NCBI RefSeq assembly: GCF_002798015.1
Contig: NZ_PGTZ01000001.1
Location: forward strand, 1 to 62,312
Direction of reading: 5' to 3'
DNA from: Luteimicrobium subarcticum
Lineage (GTDB): Bacteria > Actinomycetota > Actinomycetes > Actinomycetales > Cellulomonadaceae
DNA: 62,312 bases
Shown: positions 34,859 to 43,380 of the stretch, one piece after another
Layout: each line of letters starts with the position of its first letter
How positions within the stretch are numbered: the first letter of the stretch is position 1
Program-made: the position numbers and the translations under genes
The notes under the pieces: generated by a model
The model's input: only the letters and a program-made list of their open reading frames with translations
What the model was told of the DNA's origin: nothing
The model's database searches: none

Positions 34859-36096
34859 GCTGCGCCTTCGCTGCCCTCGATGACGCTCATCGACTTCGCG
34901 AGCTCGGCCTCGATCGAGGCGAGCAGCTTGGTCTCGACCTCCTCGACGCCGATCTCGTGGATGAGCTCGGCGAAGAAGCCGCGCACGACGAGCCGGCGCG
35001 CGTCGACCTCGGGGATGCCGCGCGAGCGCAGGTAGAACAGCTGCTCGTCGTCGAAGCGCCCGGTCGCGGACGCGTGACCCGCACCCTCGATGAGGCCGGT
35101 CTCGATCTCGAGGTTCGGCACCGAGTCGGCCCGCGCGCCGTCCGTGAGGACGAGGTTGCGGTTCAGCTCGTACGTGTCGGTGCCCTCGGCCTCGACGCGG
35201 ATGAGCACGTCGCCGACCCACACGGTGTGCGCGCCCTCGCCCTGCAGCGCGCCCTTGTAGGTCACGCGCGACTTGCAGCTCGGGACCGCGTGGTCCACGA
35301 ACAGGCGGTGCTCCTGGTGCTGGTCCGCGTCCGCGAAGTACAGCCCGACGAGCTCGACCTCGCCGCCCTCGCCCGCGAACTCGGCGTCCGGGGTCACGCG
35401 GACGACGTCGCCGCCGAACGTCACGACGACGTGCTTGAGGCGTGCGTCGCGTCCCAGGCGGGCGCGGTGCGAGCTGGCGTGCACGGCACCCTCGGACCAG
35501 TCCTGCACGGTCACGAGCGTGAGGTGCGCACCGTCGGCGACGTCGATCTCGACGGTCTGGTCGAGCGTCGCGACGCCGGTGTGCTCGAGCACGACGACGG
35601 CCTCGGAGAGCGGCTCGGCCTTGACGAGCACGTGCTGCACGGACGCCTCGGGCGAGACGCCCTCGGTGCGCACGTGCGTCACGCCGGACGCCACGGCCTC
35701 CTTGCCGACGGTCACGACCGTGGCCTCGGAGAACGCGTTCCACGCGGTGACGGCGGTGCGGTCGCCCGGCTTGCCGACCTGGCCCAGGCGGGCGTCGTCA
35801 CGGCCGACGGTCTCGACGGAGACCTCGGCGGGCGCGTCGACCGTGGTCTTGACGCCCGAGGCCGAGAGGTCCGCGGCGAACAGCGGCGCGAGGCGACGGA
35901 CCGGCGAGAACCGCCACTCCTCCTCGCGGCCCGTCGGGACGGGGATGTCGGCGAGGTCGAACGACGTGAGGCGCTCGGCACGCGACCCGGCCGGGACGAC
36001 CTTCTCGCCGTGCGTGTGGGCACCGTCCGCCTGCGCGCGGGAGTGGTCCGTCGACACGCCGCGGGGCGCGTCGGTGGTCGAAGTGGTGGCAGTCAT
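34855..36096 (-). CDS. sufD: SufD scaffold protein
   Basis: This 413-aa protein has the SufD beta-helix core and a C-terminal helical domain (FYLRSRGIPEVDARRLVVRG, FFAELIHEIG). The N-terminal EEWRFSPVRRL motif is the family's usual one. It forms the SufBC2D complex. The start ATG at 36096 overlaps the sufB stop (TGATG). Confidence 0.95.
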   Translation of the reverse strand: MTATTSTTDAPRGVSTDHSRAQADGAHTHGEKVVPAGSRAERLTSFDLADIPVPTGREEEWRFSPVRRLAPLFAADLSASGVKTTVDAPAEVSVETVGRDDARLGQVGKPGDRTAVTAWNAFSEATVVTVGKEAVASGVTHVRTEGVSPEASVQHVLVKAEPLSEAVVVLEHTGVATLDQTVEIDVADGAHLTLVTVQDWSEGAVHASSHRARLGRDARLKHVVVTFGGDVVRVTPDAEFAGEGGEVELVGLYFADADQHQEHRLFVDHAVPSCKSRVTYKGALQGEGAHTVWVGDVLIRVEAEGTDTYELNRNLVLTDGARADSVPNLEIETGLIEGAGHASATGRFDDEQLFYLRSRGIPEVDARRLVVRGFFAELIHEIGVEEVETKLLASIEAELAKSMSVIEGSEGAA

Positions 36097-37538
36097 CAGC
36101 CGACAGCACCTTCCATCTGGAGCTCGATGAGGCGGTTGAGCTCGAGCGCGTACTCCATGGGCAGCTCGCGCGCGATGGGCTCCACGAACCCGCGCACGAT
36201 CATCGCCATGGCCTCCTGCTCGGTCAGGCCTCGGGACATCAGGTAGAACAGCTGGTCCTCGCTCACGCGCGACACCGTCGCCTCGTGACCCATCGAGACG
36301 TCGTCCTCGCGGACGTCGACGTACGGGTAGGTGTCGGACCGGGAGATCTGGTCGACGAGCAGCGCGTCGCAGAGCACGTTGGACGCCGAGTGCTCGGCGC
36401 CCTCGAGGATCTGCACGAGGCCGCGGTACGACGTGCGGCCACCGCCGCGCGCGACCGACTTCGAGACGATCGAGCTCGACGTGTGCGGGGCCGCGTGGAC
36501 CATCTTGGAGCCGGCGTCCTGGTGCTGGCCCTCGCCCGCGAACGCGATCGAGAGGGTCTCGCCGCGCGCGTGCTCGCCCAGCAGGTAGATCGCCGGGTAC
36601 TTCATGGTGACCTTGGAGCCGATGTTGCCGTCGACCCACTCCATGGTCGCGCCGGCCTCCGCCGTCGCGCGCTTGGTCACGAGGTTGTACACGTTGTTCG
36701 ACCAGTTCTGGATCGTCGTGTACCGGACGCGGGCGTTCTTCTTGACGATGATCTCGACGACCGCGGAGTGCAGCGAGTCGCTCGAGTAGATCGGCGCGGT
36801 GCAGCCCTCGACGTAGTGCACGTACGAGCCCTCGTCGGCGATGATCAGCGTCCGCTCGAACTGGCCCATGTTCTCCGTGTTGATGCGGAAGTAGGCCTGC
36901 AGCGGGATCTCGACGTGCACGCCCGGCGGCACGTAGACGAACGAGCCGCCCGACCACACGGCGGTGTTGAGCGCGGCGAACTTGTTGTCGCCCGACGGGA
37001 TGACCGAGCCGAAGTACTGCTCGAACAGCTCCGGGTGCTCGCGCAGGCCCGTGTCGGTGTCGAGGAAGATGACGCCCTGCTCCTCGAGGTCCTCGCGGAT
37101 CTGGTGGTAGACGACCTCGGACTCGTACTGCGCGGCGACGCCGGCGACGAGCCGCTGCTTCTCGGCCTCGGGGATGCCCAGGCGGTCGTACGTGTTGCGG
37201 ATGTCCTCGGGCAGGTCCTCCCAGCTCTTGGCCTGCGCCTCGGTGGACCGCACGAAGTACTTGATGTTGTCGAAGTCGATGCCCGTGAGGTCGGCGCCCC
37301 AGCTCGGCATGGGCTTCTTGTCGAAGAGCTTGAGGGCACGCAGGCGGCGCTCGAGCATCCACGCGGGCTCGCTCTTGAGCGCGGAGATGTTGCGCACCAC
37401 GTCCTCGTCGACACCGCGGCGCGCGCTCGCGCCCGCGGCGTCCGCGTCGTGCCAGCCGTAGCCGTAGTTCCCGATCGAGGCGATCGCCTCGTCCTGGGAC
37501 ATCGGCTGCCCGGCCACCTGCTCGGTGGGAGCACTCAT
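36096..37538 (-). CDS. sufB: SufB scaffold protein
   Basis: This 480-aa protein is the Fe-S scaffold subunit. Motifs include [33 protein letters not shown], the core [20 protein letters not shown] and the C-terminal [20 protein letters not shown]. No intein is present, unlike the sufB of M. tuberculosis. The start ATG at 37538 lies 4 bases after sufR, so the regulator and scaffold are in one operon. Confidence 0.97.
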   Translation of the reverse strand: MSAPTEQVAGQPMSQDEAIASIGNYGYGWHDADAAGASARRGVDEDVVRNISALKSEPAWMLERRLRALKLFDKKPMPSWGADLTGIDFDNIKYFVRSTEAQAKSWEDLPEDIRNTYDRLGIPEAEKQRLVAGVAAQYESEVVYHQIREDLEEQGVIFLDTDTGLREHPELFEQYFGSVIPSGDNKFAALNTAVWSGGSFVYVPPGVHVEIPLQAYFRINTENMGQFERTLIIADEGSYVHYVEGCTAPIYSSDSLHSAVVEIIVKKNARVRYTTIQNWSNNVYNLVTKRATAEAGATMEWVDGNIGSKVTMKYPAIYLLGEHARGETLSIAFAGEGQHQDAGSKMVHAAPHTSSSIVSKSVARGGGRTSYRGLVQILEGAEHSASNVLCDALLVDQISRSDTYPYVDVREDDVSMGHEATVSRVSEDQLFYLMSRGLTEQEAMAMIVRGFVEPIARELPMEYALELNRLIELQMEGAVG

Positions 37539-37542
37539 AGCA

Positions 37543-38349
37543 TCATCCTTCCTGCGCCGCGGACGGCGGTTTCGGGGGGTTCGCAGAACCGGTCGGCGCC
37601 GAGGGCCGGCGGACGACCGGGACGTTCGTGGTGCACACGTGCCCGCCGCCCGCGAGGGTCGACAGGCGCTGCACGTGGGTGCCGAGGAGCTCGGCGAAGA
37701 CCTGGGCCTCCGCCTCGCAGAGCTGCGGGAACTCCGCGGCGATCTGCTGCACCGGGCAGTGGCCCTGGCACAGCTGGACGGTGTGGACGACGGCTGCGGG
37801 CCGTCCGGCGGACGAACCGGCGGGGCGCGCGGTCGGAGGCAGGGCGGACGGCACGGGCCGCACGCTCGCGGCGTAGCCGTCCCCGGCGAGGGCTGCGGCG
37901 AGCTGGTCGACGCGTCCCTCGACGTCGTCGGCGTCGACGAGGCCGCGGTACCGCTCGGCCATGGCCGCGTAGCGCTCGGCGGCGAAGGCCTCGACGGCCC
38001 GCTCGCCGCCGTGCTGGCGCAGGAAGCGCAGCGCGGCCGCCGCGAGCTCGGGGTACTCGCCCGCCATGTGCGCCTGGCCCTGGCGGGTCGCGACGTAGCG
38101 GCGCGCGGGCCGGCCGCGCTGCGCGGGGGCGTGGGGCTGGCTGCCGATGTCGTGGACGGCGATGAGGCCGTCCTCCTCGAGACAGACGAGGTGGCGGCGC
38201 ACGCCGGTCGCGGTGAGCCCGAGCTCGGTCGCGAGCGCCGCGGCGCTGACCGGGCCGCGCTCGGCGACGAGGGCGAGCACGCGCTCGCGCGTCGAGGCGT
38301 CGGTGGCGCTCGCGGCGGTCTCGGCCTCACGGACGTGGATCGTCGACAT
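37543..38349 (-). CDS. sufR: SufR Fe-S-sensing repressor
   Basis: This 268-aa protein has an N-terminal winged helix ([20 protein letters not shown]) and a C-terminal cluster-binding part with C194-x3-C198 (CQGHC), C211 and C239. When it carries an Fe-S cluster it represses the suf operon. The ATG at 38349, with AGGAGG at proper spacing, is preferred to a GTG at 38355, which touches that site. It heads the operon. Confidence 0.93.
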   Translation of the reverse strand: MSTIHVREAETAASATDASTRERVLALVAERGPVSAAALATELGLTATGVRRHLVCLEEDGLIAVHDIGSQPHAPAQRGRPARRYVATRQGQAHMAGEYPELAAAALRFLRQHGGERAVEAFAAERYAAMAERYRGLVDADDVEGRVDQLAAALAGDGYAASVRPVPSALPPTARPAGSSAGRPAAVVHTVQLCQGHCPVQQIAAEFPQLCEAEAQVFAELLGTHVQRLSTLAGGGHVCTTNVPVVRRPSAPTGSANPPKPPSAAQEG

Positions 38350-38378
38350 GCTCACCTCCTCGGTGCGCGCGGCGCGGG

Positions 38379-38394
38379 GGTGCCTCCTGGCACC
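38379..38394. other. Hairpin in the suf leader
   Basis: GGTGCC-TCCT-GGCACC forms a 6-bp stem with a 4-base loop, about 30 bases upstream of the sufR start in the likely transcript leader. Confidence 0.4.
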
Positions 38395-38403
38395 ACCGTC
38401 ATC

Positions 38404-38434
38404 GGATATGCCAACATTTTCGTTGCCTAAATCC
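38404..38434. promoter_or_regulatory. Candidate SufR operator
   Basis: An imperfect dyad with inner CAAC/GTTG and outer GGAT/ATCC arms around ATTTTC sits in the only A/T-rich patch between sufR and the divergent ABC gene. The location fits autorepression by SufR; the exact box is not established for this group. Confidence 0.4.
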
Positions 38435-38517
38435 GTCCGCGCAAGGAAGGCGCCCCTTAGTGACGAGCATCTCGCCCCCCGCGGGGGCGGGCGGAGCGCA
38501 CCCCGAGCCCTGCCGCC

Positions 38518-38523
38518 TAGACT
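38518..38523 (+). promoter_or_regulatory. Leaderless -10 element of the ABC ATPase gene
   Basis: TAGACT followed by eight bases and the GTG at 38532. Confidence 0.5.
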
Positions 38524-38531
38524 CGAGCACC

Positions 38532-39533
38532 GTGCCCGAACCCGCCACCCCGCAGCCCGGGGCCGCCCCGTCTGCCAGCCCGTCGAGCGCCGTGTCGCCC
38601 ACCGAGGTCGACGACGCGCTCGTCGTGCGCGGGCTCGCGAAGTCCTACGACGGCCGGCGTGTCGTCGCGGGCCTCGACCTCACCGCGCGCCGTGGCGCCG
38701 TGACCGCCGTGCTCGGACCCAACGGCGCCGGCAAGACCACCACGATCGAGTGCTGCGAGGGCCTGCGCACCCCTGACGCCGGGACCGTCCGCGTCCTCGG
38801 CCTCGACCCGCACACCGACGCCGCGGCGCTGCGACCCCGGGTCGGCGTGATGCTGCAGGACGGCGGCCTGCCCACGGGGGTGCGCGCGCTCGAGATGCTC
38901 GAGCACGTCGCGCACCTGTACGCCGACCCGCGCGACGTCGGCGAGCTCACCGAGCGCCTCGGTCTCGCGTCGTTCGCCCGCACGACGGTCCGGCGCCTGT
39001 CCGGGGGCCAGCGGCAGCGGCTCGCCCTCGCCGTCGCGATCGTCGGACGTCCCGAGCTCGTGTTCCTCGACGAGCCGAGCGCCGGCATGGACCCCCAGTC
39101 GCGCCGCGCCGTGTGGGACCTCGTCACCGAGCTGCGCGACGAGGGCGTCGCGATCGTCCTGACGACCCACCTCATGGACGAGGCCGAGTCCCTCGCCGAC
39201 GACGTGGTGGTCGTGGACCGCGGCGCCGTGATCGCGTCCGGCACGACGCACGACCTCGTGACGTCCGGCGCCGGGCCGGACGGCACCAGGGCACCCGACA
39301 GCACCCTGCGCTTCGAGGCGACGCCCGGGCTGCCGCCCGACCTCGTGCCCGGTCTCGCGCTGCGCGAGTCCGCGCCCGGCACCTACGTCGTGGCGGGGTC
39401 CGTGGACGCCGCGACCGTCGCCGCCCTCACCGCAGCCCTCGCCGAGCGCGACGTCCTCGTGCACCGGCTCACGGTGGGCCGCCGCACCCTCGAGGACGTG
39501 TTCCTCGACCTCACCGGGAGGAACCTGCGATGA
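38532..39533 (+). CDS. ABC-2 type exporter ATPase (next to suf/ctaA)
   Basis: This 333-aa ATPase has GPNGAGKTT, LSGGQRQRLALAVAI and VFLDEPSAGMD, then a C-terminal extension typical of ABC-2 exporters (DRR type). The first ~25 residues are a disordered proline-rich leader. The start GTG at 38532 fits a leaderless promoter; a frame-open extension to 38460 has no such support. It is coupled (ATGA) to its permease. The order ATPase-permease-ctaA opposite sufR equals Rv1458c-Rv1456c of M. tuberculosis. Confidence 0.9.
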   Translation: MPEPATPQPGAAPSASPSSAVSPTEVDDALVVRGLAKSYDGRRVVAGLDLTARRGAVTAVLGPNGAGKTTTIECCEGLRTPDAGTVRVLGLDPHTDAAALRPRVGVMLQDGGLPTGVRALEMLEHVAHLYADPRDVGELTERLGLASFARTTVRRLSGGQRQRLALAVAIVGRPELVFLDEPSAGMDPQSRRAVWDLVTELRDEGVAIVLTTHLMDEAESLADDVVVVDRGAVIASGTTHDLVTSGAGPDGTRAPDSTLRFEATPGLPPDLVPGLALRESAPGTYVVAGSVDAATVAALTAALAERDVLVHRLTVGRRTLEDVFLDLTGRNLR

Positions 39534-40327
39534 CGTCGCACACGGCGGGCACGACGGACGCCGCCCCCACGACCGCGCACAGAGGTGCCGCGTCGCCGGC
39601 GCGCCGGGTCGCGGCGCAGACCGCGTTCGAGACGCGCATGATCCTGCGTAACGGCGAGCAGCTGCTCGTCACGATCTTCCTGCCGCTGTTCCTGCTCGTG
39701 GCGCTCGACCGCGTGCACGCGATCGAGCTCGACACCGGCGGCGCGAGCCGCATCGACTTCGTGACCCCGGGCGTCCTCGCCGTCGCTGTCATGTCCACCG
39801 CGTTCACGTCGCAGGCCATCGCCACGGCGTTCGACCGCCGCAACGGGGTGCTGCGTCTCATGGCGACCACCCCCCTGGGCCGCGGTGGCCTGCTCGCCGG
39901 AAAGTTCCTCGGCGTCCTCGCCGTCGAGGTGGTGCAGGCGGTCGTGCTCGTCGCCGCCGCGCTGCTGCTCGGCTGGCACCCGCACGCCGCCGGCATCCCC
40001 CTGGCCGTCCTCGCCGGGCTGCTCGGGACGGCGGCGTTCACCTCGCTCGCGATGCTCGTGGCCGGCACCCTGCGCGCCGAGGGCGTGCTCGCCGTCGCGA
40101 ACCTGCTGCTCGTGGTCCTCATCGCCGCGGGCGGCGTGCTCGTGCCCCCGTCGCACCTCGCCCCCGGGTGGGGCCACGTCGCCGCCCTCCTGCCCTCCGG
40201 CGCGCTCGGCGACGCCATGCGCGGCGCACTCCTCGACGGCAGCGTGCCGCTCGGCGCGGTCGCGGTCCTGCTCGGCTGGACCGTCGTGCTCGGCTGGGCC
40301 GCACGGCGCTGGTTCCGGTGGCAGTGA
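39530..40327 (+). CDS. ABC-2 type exporter permease
   Basis: This 265-aa membrane protein has about six helices, with ETRMILRNGEQLLVTIFLPL at the start and GTLRAEGVLAVANLLLVVL in the middle, as in ABC-2 permeases. It pairs with the upstream ATPase. The substrate is unknown; its fixed position beside ctaA suggests a link with heme or oxidase biogenesis, by inference. Confidence 0.88.
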   Translation: MTSHTAGTTDAAPTTAHRGAASPARRVAAQTAFETRMILRNGEQLLVTIFLPLFLLVALDRVHAIELDTGGASRIDFVTPGVLAVAVMSTAFTSQAIATAFDRRNGVLRLMATTPLGRGGLLAGKFLGVLAVEVVQAVVLVAAALLLGWHPHAAGIPLAVLAGLLGTAAFTSLAMLVAGTLRAEGVLAVANLLLVVLIAAGGVLVPPSHLAPGWGHVAALLPSGALGDAMRGALLDGSVPLGAVAVLLGWTVVLGWAARRWFRWQ

Positions 40328-40371
40328 GCTCGCCGGCCCCCCGCGGTTCGGGAACCGGGGTCCGCGCCGGT

Positions 40372-40377
40372 TACGGT
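40372..40377 (+). promoter_or_regulatory. Leaderless -10 element of ctaA
   Basis: TACGGT followed by six bases and the GTG at 40384. Confidence 0.5.
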
Positions 40378-40383
40378 GGCCCG

Positions 40384-41418
40384 GTGAGCACGCCGACCGA
40401 CGACGCCCCCGCACGCCCTGCGCCGGACGCCGTTCGCGACCCCGGGCACGGCCCGCAGAGTCAGCACGGCCCGCGCGCCGTCGTGACCCGCGTCCTCGAC
40501 CGCGCGGCCGGGTGGACGCGCTGGGTCGTGCTCGCCAACCTCGTCGGACAGATCGCGATCATCGTCACCGGCGGCTTCGTGCGCCTCACCGGGTCCGGCC
40601 TCGGGTGCGAGACGTGGCCCGAGTGCCACCCCGGCTCGTTCGTCCCCGTCCGGCACGCCGCGACCGGGTACCACCAGGCGATCGAGTTCGGGAACCGCAT
40701 GGTGACCTTCGTGCTCGTCGTCGTCGCGGCCGCGACCGCGGTCCTCGTGTGGCGCAGCGCGCGCGCCGCGTCGGTGCGCCGGCTCGGCCTCGTGCCGCTC
40801 GTCGGCGTGCTCGTCCAGGCCGTCCTCGGCGGCATCACCGTGCTCACCGACCTCGCACCGCAGATGGTCGCCGTCCACCTGCTGGTCTCCATGGCGCTCG
40901 TGGCCCTCTCGACGCTCTTGCTCGCACGCGTCGTCGAAGGCGACGGTCCCCCGCACCGCGTCGTCGACCCCGGCACCTGGACGCTGTCGCGCGTGCTCGG
41001 CGTCCTGCTCGTGCCCGTGCTCGTCCTCGGCGCGATCACGACGGGCTCCGGACCCCACGGCGGCGACGACGTCCACGCCGAGCGCCTCCCGTTCGACCCC
41101 GAGACGGTCGCGCGTCTCCACGCCTCCGCCGTGTGGCTCTTCCTCGTCGTGCTCGTCTGGCTGCTGTGGCGCACCCGCCGCTTCCCGACGCCGCAGCGCG
41201 TCCGCCGCGCGCTGCTCGCCGTCCTCGGCCTGTGCCTGCTGCAGGGCGCCGTCGGGTACGTCCAGTACTTCACGGGGCTGCCGATCGGCATGGTGGCCGT
41301 GCACATGATGCTCGCCGCCGTGTTCACCGCCACGGTCTCGTGGACCCTGCTCACGATGCGCGTCCGCCCGGGGCTCGAGCCGCCGTCAGGGGCCGTCAGC
41401 GCCGCGTCAGCGACCTGA
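40384..41418 (+). CDS. ctaA: Heme A synthase
   Basis: This 344-aa, eight-helix membrane protein converts heme O to heme A for aa3 oxidase. The conserved histidines are visible in GYHQAIEFGNR (H97), AVHLLVSM, RLHASAVW and AVHMML. The extracytoplasmic cysteine pair C75/C81 (GCETWPEC) is intact. A ~35-residue disordered N-terminus precedes the first helix. With SURF1 elsewhere in the window it belongs to cytochrome oxidase assembly. Confidence 0.94.
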   Translation: MSTPTDDAPARPAPDAVRDPGHGPQSQHGPRAVVTRVLDRAAGWTRWVVLANLVGQIAIIVTGGFVRLTGSGLGCETWPECHPGSFVPVRHAATGYHQAIEFGNRMVTFVLVVVAAATAVLVWRSARAASVRRLGLVPLVGVLVQAVLGGITVLTDLAPQMVAVHLLVSMALVALSTLLLARVVEGDGPPHRVVDPGTWTLSRVLGVLLVPVLVLGAITTGSGPHGGDDVHAERLPFDPETVARLHASAVWLFLVVLVWLLWRTRRFPTPQRVRRALLAVLGLCLLQGAVGYVQYFTGLPIGMVAVHMMLAAVFTATVSWTLLTMRVRPGLEPPSGAVSAASAT

Positions 41419-41467
41419 CAGCGCGACCTCCGATGCTGGGCACGTATCCCGCACCAGGAGGTCAGCA

Positions 41468-42481
41468 ATGGCACACAGCAAGGGGCCCGGCTCGGACTGG
41501 GCCGTCGAGGCGCACGGCCTCGTCAAGCTCTTCGGCGACAACCGGGCGGTCGACGGCGTCGACCTCACCGTCCGCACCGGCACCGTCTACGGCGTCCTCG
41601 GCCCCAACGGGGCCGGCAAGACGACCACCATCCGCATGCTCGCGACCCTCCTGCGCCCCGACGGCGGCGAGGCCAGCATCTTCGGCCACGACGTGCGGCG
41701 CGAGCCCTTCGTCGTCCGGCAGCTCATCGGCGTCACCGGGCAGTACGCGTCCGTCGACGAGACGCTCTCCGCGACCGAGAACCTCATGCTCTTCTGCCGG
41801 CTCAACGGCCTGCGCGGCAAGGCCGCGCGCCGCCGGTCCGCCGAGCTGCTCGAGTCGTTCGCACTGACCGAGGCCGCGTCGCGGCCGCTCAAGAACTTCT
41901 CCGGCGGTATGCGGCGCCGGCTCGACCTCGCGGCGAGCCTCATCGCGCAGCCGCCCCTCATCTTCCTCGACGAGCCCACCACCGGCCTCGACCCGCGCAC
42001 CCGCACGCAGATGTGGGACACGGTCCGCGACCTCGTCGCGACCGGCTCGACCGTCCTGCTCACCACGCAGTACCTCGACGAGGCCGACCAGCTCGCCGAC
42101 CGCATCGCGGTCATCGACCGCGGCCGGGTCGTCGCGGAAGGGACCGCCGACGAGCTCAAGGACACGGTCGGCGACCAGTCCCTGCAGCTGGCGGTGGCCC
42201 ACGCCGCCGACCTCGGCACGGCGCAGGCGCTGGCGGAGCAGGCGTTCGGGGTGAGCGCGACGCTCAGCCCCGAGGCGCGACGGATCACCGTCCCCGTCAC
42301 CGGCCCCGACGCCGTGACCGACCTGCTCGTGCGTCTGCGCGAGGCACGCATCGAGGTCGCGTCGCTCAACATGTCGAAGCCCAGCCTCGACGAGGTGTTC
42401 CTCACGCTCACCGGCCACGAGACCGCGGACGACGCGGACGAGACCTCCGACACCACCGCACGAGAGGCGGTCCTGCGATGA
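41468..42481 (+). CDS. Daunorubicin-resistance type ABC ATPase
   Basis: This 337-aa ATPase has GPNGAGKTT, FSGGMRRRLDLAASL and IFLDEPTTGLD, plus the DrrA-type C-terminal domain ending SLDEVFLTLTGH. The start ATG follows AGGAGG. It is coupled by ATGA to its permease. Together they would export a hydrophobic drug or lipid; the substrate is not determined. No biosynthetic cluster is next to it. Confidence 0.93.
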   Translation: MAHSKGPGSDWAVEAHGLVKLFGDNRAVDGVDLTVRTGTVYGVLGPNGAGKTTTIRMLATLLRPDGGEASIFGHDVRREPFVVRQLIGVTGQYASVDETLSATENLMLFCRLNGLRGKAARRRSAELLESFALTEAASRPLKNFSGGMRRRLDLAASLIAQPPLIFLDEPTTGLDPRTRTQMWDTVRDLVATGSTVLLTTQYLDEADQLADRIAVIDRGRVVAEGTADELKDTVGDQSLQLAVAHAADLGTAQALAEQAFGVSATLSPEARRITVPVTGPDAVTDLLVRLREARIEVASLNMSKPSLDEVFLTLTGHETADDADETSDTTAREAVLR

Positions 42482-43323
42482 CCACGACGCTCCTGCCCAC
42501 CGCGCGCGACGCGCGCACCACCATCGTCCCCGGCCTGGACCGCGACCTGAAGAACCGCACCTCGCTGCGCCAGACGGTCGACAACACCCTCACGATGGCC
42601 CACCGCGGCCTGCTCAAGATCAAGCGGACGCCCGAGCAGCTCTTCGACGTCACCCTCCAGCCGATCCTGTTCACGCTGATGTTCTCGTACATCTTCGGCG
42701 GGGCGCTGGCCGGCGACGTGAAGTCCTACCTCCCGACGCTGATCCCCGGCATCCTCGTCCAGACGGTCATCACGACGTCCGTCGTGACGGGCGTGCAGCT
42801 CCGCGAGGACATGGACAAGGGCGTGTTCGACCGGTTCAAGTCGCTGCCCATCGCCCGGATCGCCCCCCTCTCGGGTGCGCTGCTGGCCGACACCCTGCGC
42901 TACCTCATCGCGACGACCCTCACGTTCGTCATGGGTTTCGTCATGGGCTACCGCCCGGAGGGCGGCCTCGGGGGCGTCGTGGCGGCGGGGGTCATGGTCA
43001 TCGTCTGCTCGTGGGCCGTGAGCTGGATCTTCGCGTTCTTCGGCGTCGTCGCCCGGACCGCGTCGAGCGTCCAGGGGATCTCGATGATCGTCCTGTTCCC
43101 GCTGACGTTCCTGTCGAACGCCTACGTGGACCCGTCGACCATGCCGGGCTGGCTTCAGGGCTTCGTGAGCGTCAACCCGATCTCGCACCTCGTCACCGCC
43201 GTGCGCGACCTGGCGAACGACGGGACGTTCGGGTCGGACGCGTGGATCTCGCTGCTCGGCGCCGCGGTGATCGTCGCCGTCTTCGCCCCGCTGACCGTCA
43301 AGGCGTACATGCGCAAGGCGTGA
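42478..43323 (+). CDS. Daunorubicin-resistance type ABC permease
   Basis: This 281-aa protein has six membrane helices with QPILFTLMFSYIFGGAL, the LREDMDKGVFDRFKSLPI cytoplasmic loop, and NPISHLVTAVRDL near the end, matching the DrrB/ABC-2 family. It is the membrane half of the pump encoded with the upstream ATPase. It converges with the SARP-type regulator gene. Confidence 0.92.
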   Translation: MTTTLLPTARDARTTIVPGLDRDLKNRTSLRQTVDNTLTMAHRGLLKIKRTPEQLFDVTLQPILFTLMFSYIFGGALAGDVKSYLPTLIPGILVQTVITTSVVTGVQLREDMDKGVFDRFKSLPIARIAPLSGALLADTLRYLIATTLTFVMGFVMGYRPEGGLGGVVAAGVMVIVCSWAVSWIFAFFGVVARTASSVQGISMIVLFPLTFLSNAYVDPSTMPGWLQGFVSVNPISHLVTAVRDLANDGTFGSDAWISLLGAAVIVAVFAPLTVKAYMRKA

Positions 43324-43335
43324 CGACCGACACCC

Positions 43336-43380
43336 GACGGCTCGTGGCACCGCGTCTCAGACGCGGCGCCACGGGCCGTC
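43336..43380. terminator. Bidirectional terminator with a stop codon in its loop
   Basis: Two 21-bp arms (43336-43356 and 43360-43380) match at 19 of 21 positions, the two exceptions being G-T type. The 3-base loop (43357-43359) is the TGA stop of the minus-strand regulator gene, so one arm is coding. It would end both convergent transcripts. Confidence 0.8.

Noticed and set aside
40340-40362. Possible terminator between the ABC-2 permease and ctaA (GGTT-CGGG-AACC with CCCC/GGGG flanks)
   Set aside because: The stem has a two-base bulge and a minimal loop; too weak to call.
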